Below are positions 31,801 to 42,962 of a DNA stretch of 64,000 nt, in pieces. The DNA lies in NCBI RefSeq assembly GCF_020382885.2, contig NC_058496.1, positions 3,836,501-3,900,500 of the forward strand, written 5' to 3'. Numbering within the stretch: position 1 is the stretch's first letter; every line of letters starts with the position of its first letter. The notes beneath the pieces were generated by a model. That model had not been told where the DNA came from. It saw only the letters and a program-made list of their open reading frames with translations, and searched no databases. The position numbers and the translations under genes are program-made. This stretch comes from Scatophagus argus (taxonomy: Eukaryota > Chordata > Actinopteri > Scatophagidae).

Positions 31801-34800
31801 AAACACCCATCCCAACTGGGTTTTCAATCAGTTTACCTCTTCTTTGACCTCAGTGTGCTTAAGCCTCCAGTGGGTGAAGGTCTTCATCTTTTCAAGCTTT
31901 TCTTTTTGTCTGTTCAGCACCTGACTGAGGTTCGTAATCACCTGAGGGACAACACAATCACACAATAAGTTTGGCAGTCCAAAAAGCAGACAAAAGCATT
32001 CCTTTTTTTAAATATATCTTTCAAGTGTTAAATGTACATAAGCATGAGAGAGTGAATGTGCAAGTGAGCAAAAGATACACATATGTGGCTGGTAGCTCAG
32101 TGAAAATTAAATTTCCATCTGTTGCTTAATCCATATCTAACCAACCAGGATATTAAATAGTAGAAAAAGCAAGTTAAAACACATGTAGTCACCTCATCCT
32201 TTCTCTGGTTGGAAGTCTCGTAGGTTTGTAGCAGCCCCTTCAGGCTTTCTAATTCAGACTTCAGGCCAGCTGTCTGGGATTCATACCTCTCCCTCTCTTT
32301 CTTCATCTCCAGCTTGTGTTGCTCCTTGAATGCCAACTTCCACTTCCTGAGCTCAGTCAGTACATTTGACTAATTGGGGAATAGAGGGTGGGACAGTCAC
32401 ACCAGAGGTTTTGACACTGACACTTGGCAGATTTCATCTCCAGTCTTGTTAGATTAATTTACTGATTAAAAAAATCCTGGATGCCACATCACAGCCAAAG
32501 TAGCCCTTTTTTAAAGTAATTCATTGTATCTGCAATCTCATACACACACACACATAAAATAATCCCCATACTGATAATTCGAAAAATACTGGACTATCCC
32601 TTGCAGTGACATCTAACGGAAGTATATCTCTGGAGGATTCAGTTGTCTGAAAAAATCTATCACACACAACCTCCATGGCACTCTTATGTGGAAGTGTGGG
32701 GTAAATTTGACTTTAGAATGGTCAAATGGTCAAAATATGACCTCAGACAAGTTTCTACAGGGTTAGTCATAACCAGAAATGTGAAACAATCCACAAATGT
32801 GAACACATTTGGCTTATCTGAAAGGTAAAACAACAAGTATTCACCACTTTTTCTTCGGTCACACTCTACACTCTACTTCACTGTCATTGGCCCTCTAAGA
32901 ATGAGCTCTACAACTTCAGAAGAAAAGGGCAAGAAGGACACTCACACACCCCCAAAATGAGAAACAAAATTAAAAGGTCAGTGGTGCCATGAAGAGAAGA
33001 GATGTCATCCTATACAATGAGCCTTCCTGAGATTACAAGACTTTACATTTTCTTTATAATCTCTGGCCTGTTATTCAGCATTGCCCATCTATATCGCCTG
33101 CATTTAATCAGTCTCAGTCTAACTGTCTCACATGTGTGGGAAATATAAAATAAATGTTACGGCTGAGCCATATTTATTATGCCACACAATATTATCTATG
33201 GCTAGCTCTTAGGTCAGACAGCAAATGAGAGCTATTAAACTGACTGATTGCGGAAGGAGAGAAAAGAGAAGAAAAATCAGACATACTTTAAGGTTACTGC
33301 TCCATGTGTCCAGAATGCTTTCCATCTTGCTTATGTTCTCCTCTGAGATAAACATTTCTGTCACAGTAGACTCGAGGGGGTCCGGGCTGTTCGGCCTGGA
33401 CCTCTCAGACGCCATGTGTAACCTGTCTGTGAGAGCGACTGAGAGCACTGACGCCCTGCTAGATGGCCGACTTGCAATCTCCTCAGCTTGAAGGAAAAGA
33501 TAAAAGAAAGATATGCAGACGGACTAGAAAATCAGACTGGACTGCAGCTTGATGTTCTTAGTATTTATATACCCATATGACGTTAAGAGAAATGAATATA
33601 CAATTACATAACAAACTTGACCATTTTGTTTCTTGGTATTTTCCATTTACCATGAGAGGCTCTTGAGTGTGTGGAGGGCTCAACAATCAAGGGTGAGGCT
33701 TGTGATGTCAAGCTCCTGCTAGAATGCCTCCCGTCTTTCACAGTGACATCTTACAGAAGATAAGAGAGACAAGGGAGGGAAAACAGATCAAAAAGGGAAT
33801 GTCGCTACAATAAAATTTGACCAGGAATAAGTGGGTAAAAGTAAAAACCACAAAACAAAAGACAGTCTGAAAACAGAAAAAGTGATGGTGAGAATGTTGA
33901 ATAGGATGAGCATGGCTTCTCGTCCAGGAATGCATTTATGTCAATATCTTAATTAAATCCTGCAGGGAGAAGAGAAAGCCTGCACTCTAAAAAGCAGAAC
34001 GGGCAGAGTGCCAGGAGATCATTACCAATCAGCCGTCTGCTTTCTACAGCCCTGTGCACTACTCCATGACAGTTAAAGCACTAAACCCCAAATGAGAGCT
34101 GCAACGGGAGCTGGAGCTGGGGGCGGAGGGGGTGATGGACTGTTTAAGATGGGGGTATCGTAGGGGAAAGAGACACAGGGTACATTCTGACAGACTGATA
34201 TCATATGCATCTTGACTGGTTTACAGGCTGAAAATATGAGGTTGATAAAAACACATGTTGTGATGATAAATCCATTTTGACAGCTGATCATCTGATGGGA
34301 GCAGTGTCTGGAAGGGCTCAAGTTGTGTTTCTGTCAGAAAGGCTTAGTGAAATGTGTGGCTACAAATGTGTCTTGCACACAGGAGGAGGATTCGATACCT
34401 GTTGGGCGCTGAGATTTTGTGTCATCTTTTCTCTGGTAATTCCAACCCTCTGCAGACAGATATGAGGTGCTCAGCTGCCTCAAGTGAGCACTGGTGAGTG
34501 TCTCAAGTTTAGGAGTGACCACAGCATGGCGAAGAAGCTCCTCATACTCATCCTGTTGACCCACAAACAGTAAATAAGACAAGCTGACTCAAGCACCTAT
34601 TGTTTTATTGACTGATATTTATTTCAGGAAAATTACATTTTATTTTCCCTTTCTCTCTTTCTTTCTTAAACAAACCGTTTCTTATTTTCATAGCCAACAT
34701 TCCTGTTGGTGATGATAACATTTTAGTCATCATCAGAAACAAGGACACAAAGCCCCTTGTTATATACAGCTTTACAGTGAGTGAATTAGGCAGAGCAACA

Positions 34801-35619
34801 CAAGTAACTAAATAGGCATTTCAGTTACACAACACTATCTTAATCACTTAGTGGGAAGGGAAGTTAATAAATGTTAAGTCACTGTTCATACTGCCTGTTG
34901 CACACATCCATTCCATCTGCCAGAGCTACCTCTGGTTTCAACTTCAACTCACTTATAATACTTCAAATAGTTGTACAACCATATAGTTTTACAATGTAAG
35001 GGGCAGCTCTAATAGACAATGTTTGCCTTTGTTTTCAATTCAAAACATGCGGCTTGGATTATTGACTGAAACTGTGTGCATGTCTAATGGCACATGTTGC
35101 ACATGTCTAGCCATGCCCCCCCCGACAACAACACTGCACTACAAACACTTTATCCTACAAGTGCAATACCACAATATTGCAATATTAAGGACTACTTTCT
35201 GGACTACCTCATACTTGCACACACTTGCACATGCATATTTATGCTGCTGTATGCTAAAACCGGAGTTTTATTTAAATGTTTAGTTTTATATTCTTTTTAT
35301 ATTCTATTTTTACTTAGCTTATATTTCTATTCTATTCAACTTTTTATCTCATACTTTTATATTTTTATAGTCTACTTATTGCTCCTAATTTCGTACCATA
35401 AACATGTGAATGTGAGCTAGTATGACAATAAAGATCCTACAATCCTAACCCTCAATGTTGATGTGCACCCAGATCTGACTGATGTGACTAGTGCACAAAG
35501 GCACATAAATTGTGAATGTGTTTTTATACAATCACCTGGAGCTCAGAGGAGACAGAGCTGCCCCGATCAGAGTCCTTGGGCAGAACAGGACTGCCTGGTT
35601 CCTCTTCTTCTGAGGACAT
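28831..35619 (-). CDS. poc5: Centriolar protein POC5, complete
   Basis: A centrin-binding protein of the centriole distal lumen, needed for centriole elongation. Exons in reading order: 35619-35536, 34552-34399, 33749-33651, 33486-33287, 32369-32193, 31941-31837, 31329-31150, 30987-30804, 29987-29860, 29559-29443, 29228-29058, 28965-28831. Phases agree and give 577 residues (human 575). It begins [20 protein letters not shown] and ends VHSIKVVD, identical to the human end as I recall it. Other matches are [42 protein letters not shown] and [20 protein letters not shown]. The central helical region has Sfi1-like, Trp-containing centrin-binding repeats ([21 protein letters not shown]). The start codon directly follows an acceptor (TTTGTCTAG), so a noncoding first exon lies upstream. 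The exon 8 donor (CATG|GTCTGT) is weak, but phase and similarity support it. Exon 10 has two in-frame acceptors 15 nt apart. Confidence 0.96.
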
Positions 35620-36620
35620 CTAGACAAAAACAAAGCCAGTGGCACAAGCTAGAGATGTCAGGTCATGCTTATGCATCATACTTTATACTGAATACTTGAG
35701 TATATGAGTATATTTATGTACAAGGTTGGTGTGTTTTAAACCGCCGGGACAAATGATGTTCATAAACACACTGTGTTTTACACATGTCAGTCTAGCTAGC
35801 ACCAACTGCTTTACTTTGTAGTTATATTTGTAGCTACAAGTAATTGCATACAGGACATACGGGACTAAACTACTTCTGGAACATGGGGTATAACAGAGAA
35901 GCTGTGTCAAAGATGTCACAAATATGTACCAAAACATATCTCTTCATGTAGCGTCACAACACAAACTGTAGCTAGCCAGATTTCATGGTATACTCGATAT
36001 TGGTTGTTTGACAGACGAAACGTAAATTCGCAACTGTTGTAACAAGCCTTACAAAGTATTAAAAAAGCCTACAAAAAAGGATAATATATGCTAGTGTAAC
36101 TTTCTCATGCCGTTTCCGCAAAACTGAAAAAGTGAAAAGCGAATAGCTAACGCTAGCTCATTTACATACGTAAAATAATGAATATACTATGATAAAAACA
36201 AAGACACACGCTTCCTTTCTGACTGCAAACTGAAAAACCGCACAAATCATTGAACAAGTGCTATTTAACAGTCTCCAAGCGTAACTTATAACGTTACCTG
36301 TGACATAACGCACAGACAACACACTCTGAGTAGCTGTGCTTTCGGGAATTTTTACCTTTTGTATAATTTGCAGGTGACCACACTTCTGTGAAGTGGTCAT
36401 TCCGGCAGTTGGAAAACGCTTGCTATGCCGTTTCAAATGAGCCGACTCTTAAACAACACACTCTATGATTGGCTACTGCTATCCCAGCCCCGTGTTAAAC
36501 CAAGCTTGATTGGGTGCACTGTTTCCATGGTAATGGTAAGCGGAACAAGGCGAAGTGGTGCCTACTACAGCACAAATAAAAAGCGCCACTACAGCTTTTC
36601 TGTGTTTTATTTTTATTTTT
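35620..36620 (-). promoter_or_regulatory. poc5: poc5 5' UTR and promoter region
   Basis: Holds an intron of the poc5 leader and, near 36300-36450, the probable transcription start. CCAAT boxes (as ATTGG on plus) occur at about 36468 and 36509, and an X-box lies at 36521-36534. No coding sequence. Confidence 0.5.
36521..36534 (-). promoter_or_regulatory. RFX-type X-box
   Basis: GTTTCCATGGTAAT on plus (ATTACCATGGAAAC on minus) differs at one end base from the palindromic consensus GTTNCCATGGNAAC bound by RFX factors, which switch on ciliary and centriolar genes. It lies about 0.9 kb upstream of the poc5 start codon and close to its CCAAT boxes. Confidence 0.55.
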
Positions 36621-37427
36621 AATAACGTTTAATAGTAGTATTATGAGGACTTGTACAACTAGTAGTGTGAGCTAACCTGCTTCTGCCTTGAGATCCTCTC
36701 AACATTACTTTAAATGCTGGGAGTTACTAAAATATTCAATTAGCAATGTATAAAGGGGTAAACTGTTATTTTATGGTTTGATAGTCCTGAAAAGTCAGTA
36801 AATAAGACTTTTGAAACAATACATTTCAGGCAATTCTACATTTGTCATTTATGTGTTGAAAGCGCGAATGTTGTTTCCAAACTGTGTTAAGTATTCTGAC
36901 ATGCTGCACAGAGATTAGCTGATTAAAATTATCACAAGGAAGCAAACTTACCCGTGTAAGGAAGGTGTAAGTCCTTGGGGAATACCACCACCCTGTGAAC
37001 CTCCCTGTGGCCATTTCTCTGTTGTTCACTGAGGCAAAATCACACTGCATTACACCAGTGTCTCACCCTTCTGAAGAGCTGCTGCTTAACAGTATTAAGA
37101 CACATTTGTGAGATAGGCCTAACGGCTTGGCAATCCTCGGCTGAGACAGACTCTAAAGGGAAGAGACATATGGTCCCCCTCAGCCGTGGCAGAGCTGCAA
37201 GCAGCACTGTTGGACTGGAGCCTCCTCACCACCTGGCTAAGCGCTGAGAGTATTTTACTGTCAAAAGGTGTTCTGTCAGCACCGCCATAAGACCTGCAGG
37301 CAGACTCTGAAAAGGGGGACTGCGTGGTTGTGACAGTGGTGACAGTGCAGCGATCCCCTCCTAAACAGCAGTTAGACAGCTGACCAAGCGCTGAGGTCAA
37401 GGATCAGAGATTCAGTCTGATACATAA

Positions 37428-37447
37428 CACACACACACACACACACA
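37428..37447. repeat. (CA)n microsatellite
   Basis: Short CA tract in the poc5-sv2c intergenic region. Confidence 0.9.
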
Positions 37448-39254
37448 AACATGCATGTTTTACTATTGCGTCTTGACAGTTGATGCCGGCTATGAATTTG
37501 AACCAGACTTGTGAGGCACAGAGGATAATCCTTGCGGCTCTGTGGGAAATTGAGGTTTCCTGTTGAATGACAGGAGACTGCAGCTCCAACAGATTACTTA
37601 CTGGTATTTCCATTTCAGAGCATATGATTCACTTGTTTTGAAAGGTTTTAGTGATATGTTCACCACAGTTTGTCTTTTAGGGTGATTTTTGTCAACCCAA
37701 CTTGTCTCATTAGTTTCTGTTTCGCTTATTTATTTTTATTTATTTTTTTTTAGTCCATTGATGCTAAACTGCCCGTCTGCTTTTGTCAAGCCATTATAAC
37801 AAGGACTGGTTTAATTCAAAAATAGCTACATTGAACTGAATCACTGTTTCTCAAGAATATAAAATCCACATTCCTGTAACACATATTATATATCACCATA
37901 TCAGCTGACTTAACAATGACTGTGTCAGCTGTTGTCTTTTGATCCATGTGACTATCCCCACAGGTAAAATAAAAAACTGTATGTAAACTGAACGTAGCTG
38001 AGTTGGAGGTCCAGACAGATGATAGAGACAGAACTTTATTCTGTACCCACTCTGTATAATGTTTTCAAACAAAGGTAATAAGATGCTGTTGATAGTGGTT
38101 GGATTGAAGCCAGTATTACACTTCAAACCCTTCTTTAGATCCCCTTTGTAAATTTCAACTTCCTTTCAGCTAAAGAAATGTACCTGTGCCTGTGCGTGGA
38201 AATGGGATTCAGCTCACATTCTTCTCTCATAGCCTGTTCAATCTGTTCCAGGACAATAATCACAATCCATTTGACTTTCTTCCCTCTGGTATTTTAGCTC
38301 TGGTACGTTATACTATTCAGGACCTTGCAATGGTAGACAGAACAGAAATTAGGAAATAACATTTTGTGCTTACACAAGCTGACTTTATCCGGAAACTTTT
38401 TCTTGCAATACTTTTACATTTTTTTGCATTTCATTTTTAATCCCCACCACCACCACCACAAAACAACAACAGCAAAACATTCAAATTGTGAATTACAAAC
38501 TTGGTGTAAGATTGTTTTTGCCCTTGATCGATTTTTAGTCAGACATATTTACAGACAGCCATAACTCCTGAAGACAACAAGTAATGTGCTATCATCAATC
38601 GTAATGTTATCAACCCATTTTTCTCTCACACGAGACAATGATGACCTCTCACTGAACACAATGTCGCCAGAGCTCATTTCAGAGTTATTCATAGCTGCCT
38701 GCTGTTTTCAGATTAGTTTTCATTACATTTTGATGGACCAGGACTTCCCCCTTGGGCCACTCTAATCCATCACATCTCTCTATCAGTGACACCAGTGTCC
38801 TTTTGTCTTTCTTTCAGAATGCTTAGGTACCAAATTTGCCAGCACCTGTAAATACATCATGGCAGCATTGTTTTCACTGAGATAACATTGACAACCAGGC
38901 AACAAACAGCAAGGCTGCATAATTAAAGGCTGTAATTTTATGTTACATAGTAGCCTAATAAATGCTGACTCCACTACACAGTGATCAGCCACAGCGGAGG
39001 CTCAGAGAGAAGATGGAGACTAAATCAGTTAGTCTGAGCTTCTATCTCCACAAGGCAAAAACAATTACCATCAGTGTCCACATCCTTTTGTTATAATCTG
39101 GATGATGATAAGCAGCAGACTGTTGTTTCAGTCCACCTCCACCTCACTAGTCATTTCTTCTCTAAGCTGGCACTGAAGGTACTCCATCCATTTTAGACCT
39201 TGAAGAAGAATGATGTATGATAAAATGTATAGCATGTACAGTTTAAATCTCTTT

Positions 39255-39615
39255 TTAAAAGGACAGGCCACTCCAAAATTAAAGATCTATATGTTTCTTT
39301 TACCTGTAGTGCTATTTATCCATCTGTTTTGTTGTGAGTTGCAGAGATTTGGAGATATCGGCTTGCAGAGATCTGCCGTCTCTCTAACATAATGGAGCCA
39401 GATGAAAAGTCACTTGTATTGACTTGCTTTGAGTAATGCTGAAAAAAAAGAAATACATTTAAAAAAATAATCAGAAATCATGGCCCAGTTACTCACAACA
39501 ATCCAAACACCATGTTGTGAGCAGTTTGATGTAAAACAATCTAGATGGATGAATGGGACTACAGGTAAGAGAAAAACATCTGCGCTGCAGATTTTGGGAT
39601 GAACTGCACCTTTAA
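39255..39615. mobile_element. MITE-like nonautonomous DNA transposon, about 361 bp including TTAA flanks
   Basis: The two ends are inverted repeats of about 75 bp. AAGGACAG...TTACCTGTAGTGCTATTTATCCATCT at the left returns, reverse-complemented, as AAGGTGCAG...TTACCTGTAGTCCCATTCATCCATCT from the right. TTAA stands at both outer edges (39255-39258 and 39612-39615), suggesting a TTAA target-site duplication as in piggyBac-type insertions. The interior (GTTGTGAGTTGCAGAGATTT, GAGATATCGGC, CATAATGGA) resembles a repeat I have seen in many fish genomes. No coding capacity. Confidence 0.7.
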
Positions 39616-40060
39616 ACCTTTGAAAAAAGAGTGCACTAAGAGACACACTAACACTGAATTTATGTGAAAATGCCATGTGCTTTTACCCAGTATATAACCT
39701 GCATATATCACAACACACACATGAGGAAGATGAGAAGGATACCCAGCAGAGCACTGAAGGGTGTGAACTACTCAGCCAGCAGAGCTTTATGGGGCTCCAT
39801 CACTGTCACTTTACCACCTTACCACCAATATGCATATCCAATATGTGCATGGGAATTCATTAACTTGAAAGCTATTCTTCACACATACATTCAGCATTCA
39901 ACCTGCAATCAGTATAACATTTATTGTATTTTCACTGTAATATGAAGGCTGAAACCCTGGGCAGCTTTCTTGCTTTATTGCATGTTTGTGTGACAAGGTG
40001 AATAGCACGTATTGCAAGAAAAAAGAGAGAGATAGAAAGCGTTGGCATGTGCAGTGGTCT

Positions 40061-40066
<6 letters not shown>

Positions 40067-40121
<55 letters not shown>
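40067..40121. repeat. (TG)n microsatellite, about 27 units
   Basis: A near-perfect TG dinucleotide tract in the poc5-sv2c intergenic region. Confidence 0.97.
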
Positions 40122-40124
<3 letters not shown>

Positions 40125-42466
40125 GTCATTCTACTGTCCCGTACATTAAGCTAAGTGCTCCTCAGCTCTCCAGCAGCAGTAAATGGAGTCTTATTTCTTG
40201 AGGGGGGTTTGTCTCCCAACTCTGAATCAAAAGCAGAGAGTGTCCCAAGCCCTAGGTCACTGCTTCTGTGAATCATCAAATTCAGAACATAAAGATAGAT
40301 GCCTTTCCTTTTATTTATGTGTGTGTGTGTGTGTGTGAGGCCTGGCATGCTTTTGTGCTGTGTGCGTCTTTGTGCACACTGTATGCATCATTTACAATCT
40401 TATTCAGCTCCTTTGTGGTGAATATGACGCACAACCAGTGTCAAAGCCATGTCACGCTGTTTAAACACACAGCCAGGCTGAACCACGATTCACCGCATTT
40501 CCTACATGTTGAGTATTTTAACACGGAGCTACTAAATTATAGTGTTTCTAAAAACGAGAGGAAGGAATCAAGTGGACCGAGTATAAGACATCAAAGAGCT
40601 GGTAGTCAAGTCTCACTGTGCTGGTATCATTTGCAGGCTTTAATGATGTGCATACTTAACGGCTGTATGTCCCTGCGCTTGCATCAGTCTGTCACTGCCC
40701 CCCGCCTCCCCTTCTCTAGGAACCACTCGTGTCAGAGCCATCAGCACCTGACATAGCAAGCACAGAGGCAGTCACTGTCTCACACTTCATCTAAAGAGCC
40801 TACTTATCTCTAAGAGCCCGTGTTGGGTTACGCAATTGTTGTAACAGGATTGTATAATCTTTGTGTGGTGTTCGTCAATAGTGTTTCTCCCTCTGTGGTC
40901 ATTATTTATGAGCAGAGAAAGAATGAAAGTGTACCTGCAAGGGCTACTTTATGCTGTCCAATTAAGCTCAGTGGAGTGCAAATGAAAAACAAAATACTAC
41001 ACTTGAGCAAAAGCAGTTCTGTAAACACAATAAATATGAGCAACAAGCTGTAAACTGACACTGAAGACTGACATAATTCAAGGCTCAGCCTCAGCGCAGA
41101 CTTTATTGATTAAAATTAGAGTCAGGAATGTAAATGATGTGCATGTGGTTTTACGAATTCCAAAGAAAAGACCAGAAGTGGAGCACCAGCACTGGATACT
41201 GCCCATGTACAGGCTGAGTCATTTTACCAAAAGAAGCCACCTGCAGGCTGGGATTATGTAAGAACCATGGCTGCCATAAAACCCTTACGCCATTGGATTG
41301 TATGCTCCAGTAAAACCTTCTCATCAAATGTGAGAGCGACAGAGTGAGAACGTTGGCTGCCATAGATTCATAAAGTGTTGCCTCCGTATCTGTCACTCTG
41401 TGTCAGAGGTGGAGCCTGCCAGCTGCCTCTGGCTTCTATGGTCAGGACCATCAAGCATCTCGCAGGAGTATATCTGCTTTTAATCCAGATTCAGGTGTTA
41501 TACGGGGCCAACTAATTGAGAAACAAAGTTTATGCTCAGTGATTTGATCTGAAGTGTTTGGCTCAAGTATACTGTATTATTATTATCCTTACATTTATGA
41601 CACACTTTGTCATTTATAACTGATTACATTAATTTGGCACTTAACTGACTATTTCCAATGTATGAGCGAATCTGATCTTGTATTAAATATGGAAAATCAA
41701 TATGAGCAATAAAGGGATGGCTGAAGCCTGTTAGAGAACAACCTCAAGGCATTTTAGCTCAACGCTGGGTTATGAATGTTGACTGTGGGTGTATTTGTTG
41801 CTTTATTTTTATGTATTGGTTCTGACAGCCTCCTATAATAAAATGAAATACATTTACAATTCCTGTGATGGTTTATGGAGTGTTAATGACTGCAAGATTT
41901 CAAGATGATTATACTCTTTAGAATGTCTTTAATGTTGTTAAAGTTTGCATCCTGATGGCACAATACCCCAAACACTGTTTGGCGTTTTCTTATTAAACGG
42001 TTAATGTATTTTTTAAGGCAAATTACTTCCTGTGGGTAGCTGTGTGGAGCACAGTTTACAAGTAAGATGCGCAACAGAGAGAAGCTTGTTGCTTTGGATT
42101 CTGCAGTGAAACATAACGTTGCACCTGGATGCTCACGTGCAGTGTGGCTCCTCAGGTGTCGGGCAGCACCACGGACACATCAGCCAGTCGTTGACACGCG
42201 GTGTGCTCCTTTACGTATCAACGTAAGCTCCCAAGCAGTTCTACCCCAATGAAAGCGGTTATGGATGAACTCAGAAGAAGATGGACTCAGGAGGTTAATT
42301 GCGTAAAAGAGACGAAGCGCTGAGCTTTTACGCCATGACGTCAAAAACTTCACGATTAAGGAGCAGTTTTCTTTTGCCTAAACGGACAACTTTTGCCCCC
42401 AAGCGGCAGCCCAGGCCTTCATCGTGCACTAACCCTTCTCCTACAGTTAAAGAAATACTCATTGTT

Positions 42467-42474
42467 CACACACA

Positions 42475-42505
<31 letters not shown>
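42467..42505. repeat. (CA)n microsatellite
   Basis: CA repeat with one CT interruption, upstream of the likely sv2c first exon. Confidence 0.95.
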
Positions 42506-42507
<2 letters not shown>

Positions 42508-42663
42508 GGTTTCACTCGTGGTGAAAGCTGCTCACATTTGGACCTTTCTTCTTCTGTTTTGCATTCATGCGTCGTAGTGTTTCACGTCATTCAGCCACCT
42601 AACTAGATTGTTCCATCAGACGGAATTACCCGCATCACTCAATGAAGTACAATTATTGATTAA

Positions 42664-42692
42664 CCCCCCCCCCCCACACACACACACACACA
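42664..42692. repeat. C(12)(AC)n compound repeat
   Basis: Twelve C followed by eight to nine AC units, then pyrimidine-rich CTCTCCCC and CCCTCCC sequence that leads into the probable sv2c first exon. Confidence 0.95.
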
Positions 42693-42759
42693 GCTCTCCC
42701 CATCCCTCCCTCCCACTCTCCCCTAACCACCATCTCTCTCTGTCGCTCTCTCCTTTCCT

Positions 42760-42962
42760 GAAGTACTGCAGCGAGGGAGGACCGCATCGAAAAAAAACCT
42801 CTCTGTCGTGCGCTGGCAATTGGCTCTGATTTTATTTTACAGTAAAAAAAAACAAACAAACAAAGAAAAAAACACAAGATTTTTTTTCTCTCCCATAAAG
42901 CGAAAGCGGAGTCTGATGCGATGGGTTGCCAGCTCAGTCCAGCCTTCTCGCCATAAATGACG
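42760..42962 (+). other. sv2c: Probable sv2c noncoding first exon (5' end unknown)
   Basis: GC-richer, CpG-containing sequence ends in a strong donor, ATGACG|GTAAGG, at 42962. It lies 5.9 kb upstream of the coding exon on the same strand, as expected for SV2 genes, whose first exon is noncoding. Two short overlapping upstream frames (42916-42960 and 42921-42956) end just before the donor. The 5' boundary is a guess. Confidence 0.45.

Larger units (their letters stand above)
36621..42699. other. poc5-sv2c intergenic region
   Basis: AT-rich sequence with scattered short open frames but no recognisable gene. It contains (CA)n at 37428-37447, a MITE at 39255-39615, a long (TG)n at 40067-40121 and (CA)n at 42467-42505. 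Minus-strand frames at 37119-37400 and 37404-37613 were examined and not accepted as exons. Confidence 0.55.

Noticed and set aside
37119..37613. Possible minus-strand exon pair (frames of 93 and 69 codons) upstream of poc5
   Set aside because: Candidate donor and acceptor are in incompatible phases, no family similarity is seen, and the human interval has no gene here that I know of. RNA-seq could reopen it.
40268..40756. 162-codon plus-strand frame in the intergenic region
   Set aside because: Starts through a (GT)n tract, with no similarity and no splice or promoter context.
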